A stretch of 64,000 nucleotides of DNA from Methylobacterium sp. J-070. GTDB taxonomy: Bacteria; Pseudomonadota; Alphaproteobacteria; Rhizobiales; Beijerinckiaceae. Position numbers and translations under genes: made by a program. Under the pieces are notes generated by a model. That model was not told where the DNA came from. It ran no database searches and saw nothing but the letters and a program-made list of their open reading frames with translations. Within the stretch, counting starts at the first letter, position 1; the number at the start of each line of letters is the position of its first letter. The DNA is taken from positions 62,001 through 126,000 of the forward strand of contig NZ_JAKSXX010000290.1 of NCBI RefSeq assembly GCF_022829385.1, written 5' to 3'. Below are positions 32,678 through 41,025 of the stretch, in pieces.

Positions 32678-33424
32678 TTACGGCACGAACCCCTCGAACA
32701 CCATCTGGTCCGCATGCGCGCCTGCCCGGGCGCGCTGCTCCGCGGTCCGCACGGTCCAGGCCATCACGGGGATCCGTCCAAGCAGGCGGCACAGGTAGGT
32801 CGGCGCGCAGGGCAGATCGTCCACCCGCCAGGACAGGAAGTCGGGCCGGGTCTCGGCGAAGTGCAGGAGGTTGGACAGGGCGAGGCGCGCACTCGGCGGC
32901 AGGACCGCGTAGGCCGGGTCGTCCTGGGTGGTCTCCGCCACGATCCCCCGCGGGATCGCCGGGCACAGGTCGCGCAGGGCCGCGACCACCTGCGGGTCGA
33001 AGGACTTCAGCGCCACCGGCCCGCCGTAGGATGCGGCGACTTCGGCGGCGCGGGTGGCGAGGCGCAGGTCGCCGTCGTAGCGGGACTTCACCTCGATCAC
33101 CACGGGCACCGCCCCGGCCACCGCCGCCAGGAAGGCCGGCAGGGTCGGGATCGTCTCCGCGCTCCCCGCCACGGCAAGCGTCCCGAGCACGGCGGCGGAT
33201 GTGTCGGCCACCGCCTCGCGCGCCGCCGTCAGCCGGCCGAGGGCGGCGTCGTGGAACACCATGGCCTCGCCGTCGGCGCTCGCCTGGACGTCGCACTCGA
33301 TGGCGAAGCCGCCGGCGACCGCCGCCCGGGCCGCCGCCAGGGTGTTCTCCGGCCGGCCCGCCGCGCGGTCATGCAGCCCGCGATGGGCGATCGGGCGCGC
33401 GGTGAGCCAGTCGGGCGCGGCCAC
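32678..33424 (-). CDS. Glycerophosphodiester phosphodiesterase family protein
   Basis: A GDPD/UgpQ-type TIM-barrel enzyme that would release glycerol-3-phosphate from phosphodiesters. From the GTG at 33424 the 248 residues contain PIAHRGLHDRAAGRPENTLA (catalytic His-Arg, and Glu-Asn), FAIECDVQASADGEAMVFHD (Glu, Asp, His of the active site), VVIEVKSRYDGD, ALKSFDPQVVAAL and a final PVMAWTVRTAEQRARA. The start is set by the upstream RidA-like gene, whose stop lies two bases before this GTG; longer frames run inside that gene. No signal peptide, so probably cytoplasmic. Confidence 0.9.
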   Translation of the reverse strand: MAAPDWLTARPIAHRGLHDRAAGRPENTLAAARAAVAGGFAIECDVQASADGEAMVFHDAALGRLTAAREAVADTSAAVLGTLAVAGSAETIPTLPAFLAAVAGAVPVVIEVKSRYDGDLRLATRAAEVAASYGGPVALKSFDPQVVAALRDLCPAIPRGIVAETTQDDPAYAVLPPSARLALSNLLHFAETRPDFLSWRVDDLPCAPTYLCRLLGRIPVMAWTVRTAEQRARAGAHADQMVFEGFVP

Positions 33425-33426
33425 GG

Positions 33427-33900
33427 TCAGCGGACCTCGAACATCGCCTCGACCTCGACGGCGGCGTCGAGGGGCAATTCCGCGACGCCGACGGTGGAAC
33501 GGGCGTGGCGCCCGCGGTCGTCGAGCAGCTCGACCATCAGGTCGGAGGCGCCGTTCATCACCCCGGCCACCGCCGAGAAGCCCGGCGCCGCATTGATGAA
33601 GCCGCCGAGCCTCACGCACTGGACGACGGCGCGGTCGAGATCGCCCACCGCGGCATCGAGCTGGGCGAGGACGTTGAGCGCGCAGAGGCGGGCCGCCGCC
33701 TTGCCGGCTTCCGCCGACACGCCGCCGCCGACCTTGCCCTTGTGCTCGGGCGCGATGGTGCCGTCCGGACCGAAGCAGACCTGTCCGGAGATGACCACGA
33801 GGTTGCCGCTGCGCACGAACGGCACGTAGTTGGCGACCGGGGCCGCCGCCTTGGGCAGGGCCAGGCCCAGCGCCGAAAGGCGCTCCTTGATCGTGCTCAT
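33427..33900 (-). CDS. RidA/YjgF family protein
   Basis: 157 residues from MSTIKERLSALGLALPKAAA. Members deaminate reactive enamine/imine intermediates. The core has YVPFVRSGNLVVISGQVCFG, LCALNVLAQLDAAVGDLDRA, CVRLGGFINAAPGFSAVAGV and ARSTVGVAELPLDAAVEVEA. The expected arginine of the RidA active site is present as R before STVGV, but the protein belongs to a longer subgroup (157 rather than about 130 residues) rather than to classical RidA. It heads a two-gene unit with the phosphodiesterase. Confidence 0.9.
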   Translation of the reverse strand: MSTIKERLSALGLALPKAAAPVANYVPFVRSGNLVVISGQVCFGPDGTIAPEHKGKVGGGVSAEAGKAAARLCALNVLAQLDAAVGDLDRAVVQCVRLGGFINAAPGFSAVAGVMNGASDLMVELLDDRGRHARSTVGVAELPLDAAVEVEAMFEVR

Positions 33901-34050
33901 CGCGGTCTCCCAGGTTCGTCGAATCCGCCGATGCTGGAGCACGGCCGCCCCCCGCGGCGCAAGGGGGAACGACCGCCCGACGGGAGTAGAAGACAGGCGT
34001 TCCCGAGCATCGCGCAGACCTGCCGCGCGTGCCCGCTGATTATCGAAACG

Positions 34051-34109
34051 TTGACAGGAGCGGGCTGTTTCATAGTAATCGCGCGCGTGCCGCCCATCAC
34101 TGAGGCGGC
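34051..34109 (+). promoter_or_regulatory. Strong promoter and 5'-end hairpin of the argD transcript
   Basis: TTGACA (34051), a 16-base spacer and TAGTAA (34073) form the best sigma-70-type promoter in the window. Transcription would begin about 34085, which is exactly where a perfect 8-base hairpin starts (GTGCCGCC, loop CATCACTGA, GGCGGCAC, 34085-34109), followed by TTTCATTT. The hairpin may protect the mRNA 5' end or act as a weak attenuator; no arginine-rich leader peptide is visible. Confidence 0.6.
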
Positions 34110-34163
34110 ACTTTCATTTGGAGCCGGCTAACGCTTGCTCCGGGCCACTGCGAGAAAACGGAG

Positions 34164-35363
34164 ATGGGACCCGTGACGTCAGCCCTTCTGCCGACCTACG
34201 TTCGCGCGCCGCTCGCCTTCGAGCGCGGCGAGGGCGCGTGGCTCGTGACGGAGCGCGGCGAGCGCTATCTCGACTTCGGCGCCGGCATCGCGGTGAACGC
34301 CCTCGGTCACGCGCACCCGCACCTCGTCGGCGCCCTCACCGAGCAGGCAAATCGCATCTGGCACACCTCGAACCTGTTCCAGATCCCGGGCGGCGAGCGC
34401 CTCGGGCAGCGCCTCGTCGACGCGACGTTCGCCGAGGTTGTGTTCTTCTGCAACTCGGGCGCGGAGGCCAACGAGGCGGCGATCAAGATCGCCCGCAAAT
34501 ATCACGCGGCCGGCGGCCATCCCGAGCGCTACCGGATCGTGACCTTCGCGGGCGCCTTCCACGGGCGGACGCTGGCCACGCTGGCGGCCGGCGGCCAGCA
34601 GAAATACATCGAGGGCTTCGGCCCGAAGGTCGAGGGGTTCGATCAGGTGCCGGCCGGCGACTGGGCGGCGCTGGAGGCGGCGATCGGGCCGGAGACCGCG
34701 GCGCTGATGATCGAGCCGATCCAGGGCGAGGGGGGCGTGCGGGTCATCCCCCACGCGGATCTGCGGCGCTTGCGCGAACTCTGCGACGCCCAGGACCTGC
34801 TGCTGATCATGGATGAGGTCCAGACCGGGATCGGCCGCACCGGACGGCTGTTCGCCCATGAATGGGCCGGCATCACCCCGGACATCATGAGCGCCGCCAA
34901 GGGCATCGGCGGCGGCTTCCCCCTCGGCGCCTGCCTCGCCACCCGCGAGGCCGCCCGCGGCATGACCGCCGGCACCCACGGCACCACCTTCGGCGGCAAC
35001 CCGCTCGCCATGGCGGTGGGCAACGCCGTGCTGGACGTGGTGCTGGCCGACGGCTTCCTCGACCGCGTCGCCCGGTCGGGCCTGCTGCTCAAGCAGAAGC
35101 TCGCGGCCCTTCGTGATCGGCACCCGCACGTCTTCGAGGAGATCCGCGGCGAAGGGCTGATGATCGGCCTCAGGCTCGGCGTCCCGAACACCGATTTCGC
35201 CGCAGCCGCCCGGGACGCGCATCTCCTGGTGATTCCGGCGGGCGACAACATCGTCCGCCTGCTGCCGCCGCTGACCATCGGCGAGACCGAGATCGACGAG
35301 GCGGTCCGGTGCCTGGACGCGGCCGCGTCGACCTTCGAGGCCGTGCGCGGCGCGGCCGAGTAG
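34164..35363 (+). CDS. argD: Acetylornithine aminotransferase (ArgD)
   Basis: A PLP-dependent class III aminotransferase of arginine synthesis, 399 residues. Marks include YLDFGAGIAVNALGHAHPHL, FFCNSGAEANEAAIKIARKY, FAGAFHGRTLATLAAGGQ, MIEPIQGEGGVRVIP, LLIMDEVQTGIGRTGRLFAHE (PLP-binding Asp) and SAAKGIGGGFPLGACL (Schiff-base Lys). GGAG lies just before the ATG; a GTG three codons later is an alternative. It is followed by the argF leader mini-ORF and argF, giving two successive steps around ornithine. Some relatives also act on succinyl-diaminopimelate (DapC activity), which may apply here. Confidence 0.94.
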   Translation: MGPVTSALLPTYVRAPLAFERGEGAWLVTERGERYLDFGAGIAVNALGHAHPHLVGALTEQANRIWHTSNLFQIPGGERLGQRLVDATFAEVVFFCNSGAEANEAAIKIARKYHAAGGHPERYRIVTFAGAFHGRTLATLAAGGQQKYIEGFGPKVEGFDQVPAGDWAALEAAIGPETAALMIEPIQGEGGVRVIPHADLRRLRELCDAQDLLLIMDEVQTGIGRTGRLFAHEWAGITPDIMSAAKGIGGGFPLGACLATREAARGMTAGTHGTTFGGNPLAMAVGNAVLDVVLADGFLDRVARSGLLLKQKLAALRDRHPHVFEEIRGEGLMIGLRLGVPNTDFAAAARDAHLLVIPAGDNIVRLLPPLTIGETEIDEAVRCLDAAASTFEAVRGAAE

Positions 35364-35482
35364 AGCCGATTCCGCACAGACACCGACACCGCCCGCCGCC
35401 CCCGCGCCGGGCGGCCCGAAGCGTTTCCGGATACGGTCGATTCTGCCGTGTCAGACGGAAAAGCCCATTTAGGAGGTAGAGT

Positions 35483-35536
35483 GTGGTTCATGATCAGGTG
35501 ATCGTTGAGCAGACTCTAATTATTGTGACGCAATGA
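35483..35536 (+). CDS. 17-codon mini-ORF coupled to argF
   Basis: A frame from GTG reads MVHDQVIVEQTLIIVTQ and stops with a TGA that overlaps the argF ATG (ATGA). It has the best ribosome binding site of the area, AGGAGG 6 bases before the GTG, whereas argF itself has none. This strongly suggests that ribosomes enter here and reinitiate at argF. It has no arginine codons, so it is not a classical attenuator peptide. In-frame extension of argF upstream is blocked by a TGA at 35506. No homologue is known to me. Confidence 0.5.
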   Translation: MVHDQVIVEQTLIIVTQ

Positions 35537-36513
35537 AAGCCCAGATTGACGGCCGGCCGCAGGCCCCGGCCAGGCACCTGAACGGTGCCGGCCCTCGCCA
35601 TTTCCTCGACCTCAAGGACTTCTCGGGTGCGGATCTGCGCCAGGTCCTGGATGTCAGCGCCGCCATCAAGGCGCGCCGCCGCAAGGGCGAACGGGCCGCC
35701 GAGCGCCCGCTCACGGGCAAGACGCTGGCGATGGTGTTCGACCGGCCTTCGACCCGCACCCGCGTGTCCTTCGACCTGGCCATGCGCGAACTCGGCGGCG
35801 AGACCCTGATGCTCACCGGCTCCGAGATGCAGCTCGGCCGCGGCGAGACCATCGGCGACACCGCGCAGGTGCTGTCCCGCTTCGTCGACGCCATCATGAT
35901 CCGCATCCTGGACCACGGTCAGATGCTGGAGTTGGCGGAATACGCCACCGTCCCGGTGATCAACGCCCTCACCAAGGTCTCCCACCCGTGCCAGATCATG
36001 GCCGACGTGCTGACCTTCGAGCAGCACCGCGGGCCGATCCGGGGCCGAAAGGTGGCGTGGTCCGGCGATTCCAATAACGTGCTGGCGAGCTGGGTCCACG
36101 CGGCCGCGCGGCTCGACTTCACCCTGAACGTCGCGAGCCCGCCCGAGCTCGCGCCGCCGCCCGCCCTGCTCGCCTGGGCGCGGCAGGAAGGCGCCGACAT
36201 CCACGTCACCACCGATGCGTTCGCGGCCGTGGAGGGCGTCGACGCCGTGGTGACCGATTGCTGGGTCTCGATGGGCGACGAAGACGAGGCCCACCGGCAC
36301 AACCTGCTCAACCCCTACCAAGTCAACGCCAAGCTGATGGCGGCGGCAAAGCCCGACGCGATCTTCATGCATTGTCTGCCGGCCCACCGGGGCGAGGAGG
36401 TCACGGCCGAGGTGATGGACGGCCCGCGCTCCGTGGTGTTCGACGAGGCCGAGAACCGCCTGCACGCGCAGAAAGGGATCCTGGCCTGGTGCCTGCGCGC
36501 GAGCGGGCTCTGA
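35533..36513 (+). CDS. argF: Ornithine carbamoyltransferase (ArgF)
   Basis: Converts ornithine and carbamoyl phosphate to citrulline. The 326 residues include a short N-terminal extension, then GPRHFLDLKDFSGADLRQVL, the carbamoyl-phosphate motif MVFDRPSTRTRVSFDLAM, MIRILDHGQMLELAEYATVP, KVSHPCQIMADVLTFEQH, CWVSMGDEDE and the ornithine-binding FMHCLPAHRGEEVT. It lies 169 bases after argD. The start has no ribosome binding site of its own but overlaps the stop of a well-initiated mini-ORF, so translation is probably coupled. Confidence 0.96.
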   Translation: MKAQIDGRPQAPARHLNGAGPRHFLDLKDFSGADLRQVLDVSAAIKARRRKGERAAERPLTGKTLAMVFDRPSTRTRVSFDLAMRELGGETLMLTGSEMQLGRGETIGDTAQVLSRFVDAIMIRILDHGQMLELAEYATVPVINALTKVSHPCQIMADVLTFEQHRGPIRGRKVAWSGDSNNVLASWVHAAARLDFTLNVASPPELAPPPALLAWARQEGADIHVTTDAFAAVEGVDAVVTDCWVSMGDEDEAHRHNLLNPYQVNAKLMAAAKPDAIFMHCLPAHRGEEVTAEVMDGPRSVVFDEAENRLHAQKGILAWCLRASGL

Positions 36514-36815
36514 TCCGCTCCGGCCGCCACCCTCGCGCCGAAGGCGTCGGCGCACCATATAGACGGCAGCGGGCGACCCACGCCGCCCGCCTCCCCATCA
36601 CGGCGGCCGACAGGCGGCATCCCGGCGACGGCGGTTTGCTGGGCGCCGCGTCGTCCGCACGGGCTTGGGCAGGGTGAGGGATCCGATCGCTCCGGCATGG
36701 TCGGCTCCCTGACTCCGACCGATCGGCCCGGAGGACGGCCACCCGCCAATCCGGGCCGGCTGCCTGATCCGGAGGCGGATCGTCCCGGGCGCCGGACGCA
36801 TCGATCGGAGAGGGC
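36514..36815 (+). other. Gap without a recognisable gene
   Basis: The 302 bases between argF and hslO contain no frame I can support on either strand and no clear terminator. An ATCGATCGGAGAGGGC stretch supplies the ribosome binding site of hslO. Confidence 0.5.
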
Positions 36816-37847
36816 ATGACCTCAGGAACACACTCGCCGTCCCAGCCGCAGCACCAGCCCGGGGGCAACGGCCACGCCGGGACGGACGATGCCGTGCTGC
36901 CCTTCGCCGTGGAGGCGCTGGACGTGCGCGGGCGCATCGTCCGCCTCGGCCCCGCCGTCGACACGATCCTGCGCCGCCACGGCTACCCGGATCCGGTGGC
37001 GCGGCTCCTCGGCGAGGCTGCGGCGCTCACGGTGCTGCTCGGCTCCTCGCTGAAGTTCGAGGGCCGGTTCCAGCTCCAGACCAAGACCGACGGTCCGGTG
37101 ACGATGATCGTGGTCGATTTCGAGGCGCCGGACCGCCTGCGCGCCACCGCGCGCTTCGACCCGGAGCGGGTGGCCGCCCTCGGCTCCGGACCGCTCATGG
37201 ACGCCGCCCTGATCGGGACCGGCCACTTGGCCATGACCATCGACCAGGGCACCGCCGCCAGCCGCTATCAGGGTGTCGTCGCCCTCGAAGGCCAGGGCCT
37301 GGAGGAGGCCGCGCACCAGTATTTCCGCCAGTCGGAGCAGATCCCCACGCAGGTGCGCCTCGCGGTGGCCGAAGCCGTGGAGGAGGGGGCGGGCCATTGG
37401 CGGGCCGGCGGCCTGCTCGTGCAGTTCCTGCCCCAGTCGGTGGACCGGGCCCGCCTCGCCGACCTTCCCCCGGGCGACATCCCGGAGGGGCACGCGCATC
37501 TCTCGGGTTCGGCCCCGGAGGACGATGCCTGGGTCGAGGCGAGGTCCCTGGTCGGCACGATCGAGGATCACGAGCTGGTCGATCCCAACGTGTCGAGCGA
37601 GCGCCTGCTCTATCGCTTGTTCCACGAGCGCGGGGTGCGGGTGTTCGATCGGCAGCCGGTCCGCGAGACCTGCCGCTGCTCGCGCGAGCGCGTGATGGGC
37701 ATGATCCGCTCGTTCGCCCCGCAGGAGCGGCGCGACATGGTGGCGGATGACGGGCGCATCGTCATCACCTGCGAATTCTGCTCCCGGCGCTACGACCTCG
37801 ATCCCCAGGAGGTCGAGGCCGAGATCGCCGGGCAGCCGAGCCAGTAG
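36816..37847 (+). CDS. hslO: Redox-regulated chaperone Hsp33
   Basis: A holdase activated by oxidation that protects proteins during oxidative and heat stress. The 343-residue product has a longer, disordered N-terminus than E. coli Hsp33, then the core domain (RHGYPDPVARLLGEAAALTV, LLGSSLKFEGRFQLQTKTDG, PVTMIVVDF) and the C-terminal zinc switch with four Cys in RETCRCSRERV (CXC) and VITCEFCSRRYDLD (CXXC). All four ligands are present. GAGAGGGC precedes the ATG. It runs in the same direction as argDF, with a 302-base gap, so it is probably transcribed on its own. Confidence 0.95.
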   Translation: MTSGTHSPSQPQHQPGGNGHAGTDDAVLPFAVEALDVRGRIVRLGPAVDTILRRHGYPDPVARLLGEAAALTVLLGSSLKFEGRFQLQTKTDGPVTMIVVDFEAPDRLRATARFDPERVAALGSGPLMDAALIGTGHLAMTIDQGTAASRYQGVVALEGQGLEEAAHQYFRQSEQIPTQVRLAVAEAVEEGAGHWRAGGLLVQFLPQSVDRARLADLPPGDIPEGHAHLSGSAPEDDAWVEARSLVGTIEDHELVDPNVSSERLLYRLFHERGVRVFDRQPVRETCRCSRERVMGMIRSFAPQERRDMVADDGRIVITCEFCSRRYDLDPQEVEAEIAGQPSQ

Positions 37848-37917
37848 AACACGGGCCGGGGACCCGCGCGCCCGGTGTTCATGTCGCCATACGGCCAAGC
37901 TTCTTCTCGCGAAACGT

Positions 37918-37935
37918 ACGAATGCAGGTATTCGT
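37918..37935. promoter_or_regulatory. Inverted repeat upstream of the repeat-protein gene
   Basis: ACGAAT, six bases, ATTCGT: a perfect 6+6 dyad about 85 bases before the start of the secreted repeat protein, in a locally AT-richer stretch. It could be an operator or part of an alternative promoter. No T run follows, so it is not a terminator for hslO. Confidence 0.35.
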
Positions 37936-38019
37936 TGCGTGAATTTTTGGCCGGCGCAGGCTGAACCGTTTCCCGATCTTCGACGTTCCTCGGCAGATTT
38001 AACATGCGGAGGTTTCGCC

Positions 38020-39210
38020 ATGCGGAGATTGTCGATTGGGTTGGCCGCGCTGCTGATCAGCACCTCGGCCTATGCGCAGCAGCAGGGGGGTGCCGAGCGC
38101 GGTCCCGGGATGGGCGGCCGCGCCGGTCAGGGCGGCGCCGAATCCGGCATGAAGGCCGGCGGCGGCGAGCGCGGCGGCATGCAGGGTGGCGGCCAGGCGG
38201 CTCCGGGACGCGGCGGTGAGGCCGGGCGGTCGGCCCAGGGTCGCGATGCCGGTGGCGAGGGCCGGATGGCCCAGGATCGCGGCCGGGCCGACGCCGCGCG
38301 CGGCGATCGTGACCAGACGCGCGATGGCGCCCGCGCCGAGCGGAACGAGCGCGGCGACCGGAACGGCGCCCGTGGTGAGCGCGCCGAGCGCGGCGACCGT
38401 CACGGCGATCGGACCGAGATCCGTGGGCGGACCGACGTCAGCAGCCGTACCGATATCCGTGGCGGCCGCGTCGAGGGCGGCCTCCGCCGCGAAGGTCGCT
38501 ATGTCTTCATCGGCGGCCGCCGGGTGGTCTACGGTTCCCCCGAGTACCGCCGCCTGATCGTCACCGAGACCCACGGTCCGCGCGAGCGCTACGTCGTGAT
38601 CCGCGGCCAGCGCGTGCTCTATGGATCGCCTGAGTATCGCCGCCTGGTGAGCGTCCGCGAGACCGGACCGCGCGAGCGCTACGTCGTCATCCGCGGGCAC
38701 CGGGTCCTGTACGGCTCCCCGGAATACCGACAGCTCGTCTCCGTGCAGGAGCAGCGCTTCGTGACGATCCGCGGTCAGCGGGTTCGCTACGGCTCCGACG
38801 AGTACCGGCGCCTGAGCGGCGGCGGCGCCGTCAGCGCGAGCTTCCGCTCCGAGCAGCGCGCCGGCGCGCATTTCGACAAGCGGAACGGTCGTGACGGCAT
38901 TCGCGACGCGTCGCGTAACGAGGGCCGGATGGAGCGCGGCAACGACCGCACCAAGGACCGGACGGCCGGCCGTGACGGTCAGCAGGACGGGATGCGCAAC
39001 AGCGACATGCGCGGCAAGCAGCAGGACGGCATCCGCAACGCCTCGGATCGCGGCAACCCGCAGGGTGGCATGAAGTCCGGCGCAGAGGGCGGCCGGACGG
39101 GCGGCGCCGAGCGCGGCGGCATGCAGGGTGGCGCGGCCGGCGGCAACGGCGCCATGGGCGGCCAGGGTGGCGGCCGCGCCGGCGGTCAGCCGGGTGCCGG
39201 CCGCAACTGA
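38020..39210 (+). CDS. Secreted Gly/Arg-rich protein with four internal repeats
   Basis: From MRRLSIGLAALLISTSAYAQ (signal peptide, cleavage after AYA) the product has 396 residues. Residues about 22-155 are low-complexity Gly/Arg/Asp/Met sequence with GERGGMQGG-type motifs. Residues 160-268 hold four copies of an approximately 30-residue unit, RYVVIRGQRVLYGSPEYRRL plus VSVRETGPRE. The rest is again low-complexity, ending in a second GGMQGG block. The repeat resembles the short beta-strand module of DUF1236-type periplasmic proteins (x-Y-x-V-x-x-x-x-V-L-x-x-P-x-x-R-x-L-V-x-V), a likeness noted by eye. Periplasmic or surface location is likely; function unknown. GCGGAGG lies 11 bases before the ATG. 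Confidence 0.85.
   Translation: MRRLSIGLAALLISTSAYAQQQGGAERGPGMGGRAGQGGAESGMKAGGGERGGMQGGGQAAPGRGGEAGRSAQGRDAGGEGRMAQDRGRADAARGDRDQTRDGARAERNERGDRNGARGERAERGDRHGDRTEIRGRTDVSSRTDIRGGRVEGGLRREGRYVFIGGRRVVYGSPEYRRLIVTETHGPRERYVVIRGQRVLYGSPEYRRLVSVRETGPRERYVVIRGHRVLYGSPEYRQLVSVQEQRFVTIRGQRVRYGSDEYRRLSGGGAVSASFRSEQRAGAHFDKRNGRDGIRDASRNEGRMERGNDRTKDRTAGRDGQQDGMRNSDMRGKQQDGIRNASDRGNPQGGMKSGAEGGRTGGAERGGMQGGAAGGNGAMGGQGGGRAGGQPGAGRN
38497..38820 (+). repeat. Four tandem coding repeats of about 90 bp
   Basis: Units begin at 38497, 38587, 38677 and 38755 (two spacings of 90 bp, one of 78 bp). Each encodes RYVxIRGxRVxYGSxEYRRL followed by a linker. Middle units are nearly identical in protein but differ at synonymous positions (for example ATCCGCGGC and ATCCGCGGG), so they are under protein-level constraint rather than freshly duplicated. 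Confidence 0.8.
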
Positions 39211-39253
39211 ACGGCTGCAACCAGCGGGGGAGGGGCCTCTCGGGGCTCCTCCC

Positions 39254-39823
39254 TCACACCTTGAGCACCGGCTCGGCGATGTCGCCGGCCCCGCCCCGGG
39301 CCTTCAGGTAGTCGGGCTGGAACAGGCACATGCGCACGGCGTCGCGGTAGCGCCCGTTCACGAAGAACTCGTCCCTCAGGACGCCCTCGGGGTGGAAGCC
39401 GCAGCGCTCGTAGATGCGCACCGCCCGGGCGTTGTCGCGGTCGACGTGCAGGTAGAGCTTGTGGATGTTCAGCACGCTGAAGGCGTAATCCATGGCGATC
39501 CGGGTGGCCTGCCAGGCGTAGCCGCGCCCCTGGAAGCTCGGGTGGATCGCGATCTGGAATTCGCAGCGCCGGTGCAGGTGGTTGATCTCGACGAGCTCGA
39601 TCAGCCCGGCCGGCTCGCCGCCGGGATCGGCCACGATGAAGCGGCGCTCGGTCTGATTGTGGATGTTGCGCTCGTAGAGCTGCTGGAGTTCGGCGAAGGA
39701 TTCGTAGGCCTCCTCGAACCAGTAGCGCATGATGCTGTCGTTGTTGTTGAGCTGGTGGACGAAGCGCAGGTCCTCCCGCTCCAGCGGCCGCAGCTTGATG
39801 GTGATTCCGGTGATCGCGTTCAT
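39254..39823 (-). CDS. speG: SpeG-like spermidine N-acetyltransferase (GNAT)
   Basis: 189 residues from MNAITGITIKLRPLEREDLR. The SpeG pattern is clear: FVHQLNNNDSIMRYWFEEAY, ESFAELQQLYERNIHNQTER, RRCEFQIAIHPSFQGRGYAW (acetyl-CoA loop QGRGYA) and YERCGFHPEGVLRDEFFVNG. It would acetylate polyamines and relieve polyamine stress. The start codon overlaps the stop of argE by four bases, so the two are co-translated, which ties polyamine turnover to the ornithine made by ArgE. Confidence 0.9.
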   Translation of the reverse strand: MNAITGITIKLRPLEREDLRFVHQLNNNDSIMRYWFEEAYESFAELQQLYERNIHNQTERRFIVADPGGEPAGLIELVEINHLHRRCEFQIAIHPSFQGRGYAWQATRIAMDYAFSVLNIHKLYLHVDRDNARAVRIYERCGFHPEGVLRDEFFVNGRYRDAVRMCLFQPDYLKARGGAGDIAEPVLKV

Positions 39824-40989
39824 GACGCACATGCCTCGATCAGGTTGCGCAGGAACTGCTCACCCTGGCCGAGGGCGTCGAGGGTGATGAACTCGTCGGG
39901 CTGGTGGGCCTGGGCGATGTCGCCGGGCCCGCAGACCACGGTCGGGATGCCCGCCGCCTGGAACCGCCCGGCCTCAGTTGCGTAGGGCACCGCCACGGTG
40001 TGGTTGCGTCCGGCGAGCCGCAGGCAGAGCCCCTCGGCGGCGGATCCCGGCTCGGGGGCGAGGCCCGGGATGTCCACCTCCTCCAGCGTCTCGATGCGGC
40101 CGAAATCGCCGTAGCGGTTCAGTCGCTCGCGGGTGACGCGCGCGACCTCGGCCGCGAAGAGCCGCGGGATCTCGGCGGGGTCGAGGTCCGGCAGGCCGCG
40201 GTACTCCCAGTGGAACCGGCACTCCTTGGCCAGGATGTTGCGGGCGGTGCCGCCGTGGATCGTCCCCACGTGCACGGTGGTGGCGGCCGGATCGAACCGG
40301 CCGGAGCGGTCGCCGCGCTCAATCATCAGGTCGGCGATCCGGTTGAGTCCGGCGACCAGCTCGCACGCCGCCGCCACCGCGTTCGCCCCGAGGGCGGGCC
40401 GGGCGGAATGGGCCTCGCGGCCGTGGACGGTGGTGAGGCAGGTGACGATGCTCTTGTGGGCGTCCGCCACCTCCATGCCGGTGGGCTCGCCGACGATCAC
40501 GGCGCCCGGCCGCGGCAGGTCCGCGCCGAAGCGGGCGATGCCGTCCATCGACCCCAGGCAGGTGGTCTCCTCGTCGTAGGAGAGCAGGATGTGGATCGGC
40601 CGCTTCAGGTCGGCGTCCAGCATCGCCGGCACGAGCGCCAGCGCCAGGGCGTCGAAGCCCTTCATGTCGACGGCGCCGCGCCCGTAGGCCCGGCCATCGG
40701 CGACGCGCAGGGTGAACGGGTCGCCGGTCCAGGCCTGCCCGGCGACCGGGACCACGTCGGTATGGCCGGAGAGCACCACGCCGCCGTCGACCATCGGGCC
40801 GACCGTGGCGAGGATTGCGGCCTTGTCGCCGGCCGCGTTCGGAAGGTGCAGGTAGGGAACGCCCCAGCCGTCCAGGTAGTCGCGGACGGACTCGATCAGC
40901 GTGAGGTTGGACTTGTCGCTCTCGGTGTCGAAGGACACGAGGCGGGCGAGCATGTCGAGCGGGCTCAACCGCTCGCCGGTCGCGGACAT
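39820..40989 (-). CDS. argE: Acetylornithine deacetylase (ArgE)
   Basis: An M20-family metallohydrolase releasing ornithine from N-acetylornithine, 389 residues. Metal-site segments are VVLSGHTDVVPVAGQAW (His, Asp), AYGRGAVDMKGFDALALALV (bridging Asp), LLSYDEETTCLGSMDGIARF (Glu pair) and VIVGEPTGMEVADAHKSI, with HGREAHSARPALGANA in the dimerisation domain and the final His in GDIAQAHQPDEFI. It lies 36 bases after apaG and overlaps speG. With argD and argF nearby on the other strand, this gives a local arginine/ornithine group. Confidence 0.93.
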   Translation of the reverse strand: MSATGERLSPLDMLARLVSFDTESDKSNLTLIESVRDYLDGWGVPYLHLPNAAGDKAAILATVGPMVDGGVVLSGHTDVVPVAGQAWTGDPFTLRVADGRAYGRGAVDMKGFDALALALVPAMLDADLKRPIHILLSYDEETTCLGSMDGIARFGADLPRPGAVIVGEPTGMEVADAHKSIVTCLTTVHGREAHSARPALGANAVAAACELVAGLNRIADLMIERGDRSGRFDPAATTVHVGTIHGGTARNILAKECRFHWEYRGLPDLDPAEIPRLFAAEVARVTRERLNRYGDFGRIETLEEVDIPGLAPEPGSAAEGLCLRLAGRNHTVAVPYATEAGRFQAAGIPTVVCGPGDIAQAHQPDEFITLDALGQGEQFLRNLIEACAS

Positions 40990-41025
40990 GACTTCCTCCA
41001 GGGCGAGACCCCGGATGCCGGGACC

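Noticed and set aside
38497..38820. CRISPR-like array
   Set aside because: The repeats are in-frame protein repeats with variable codons and no unique spacers.
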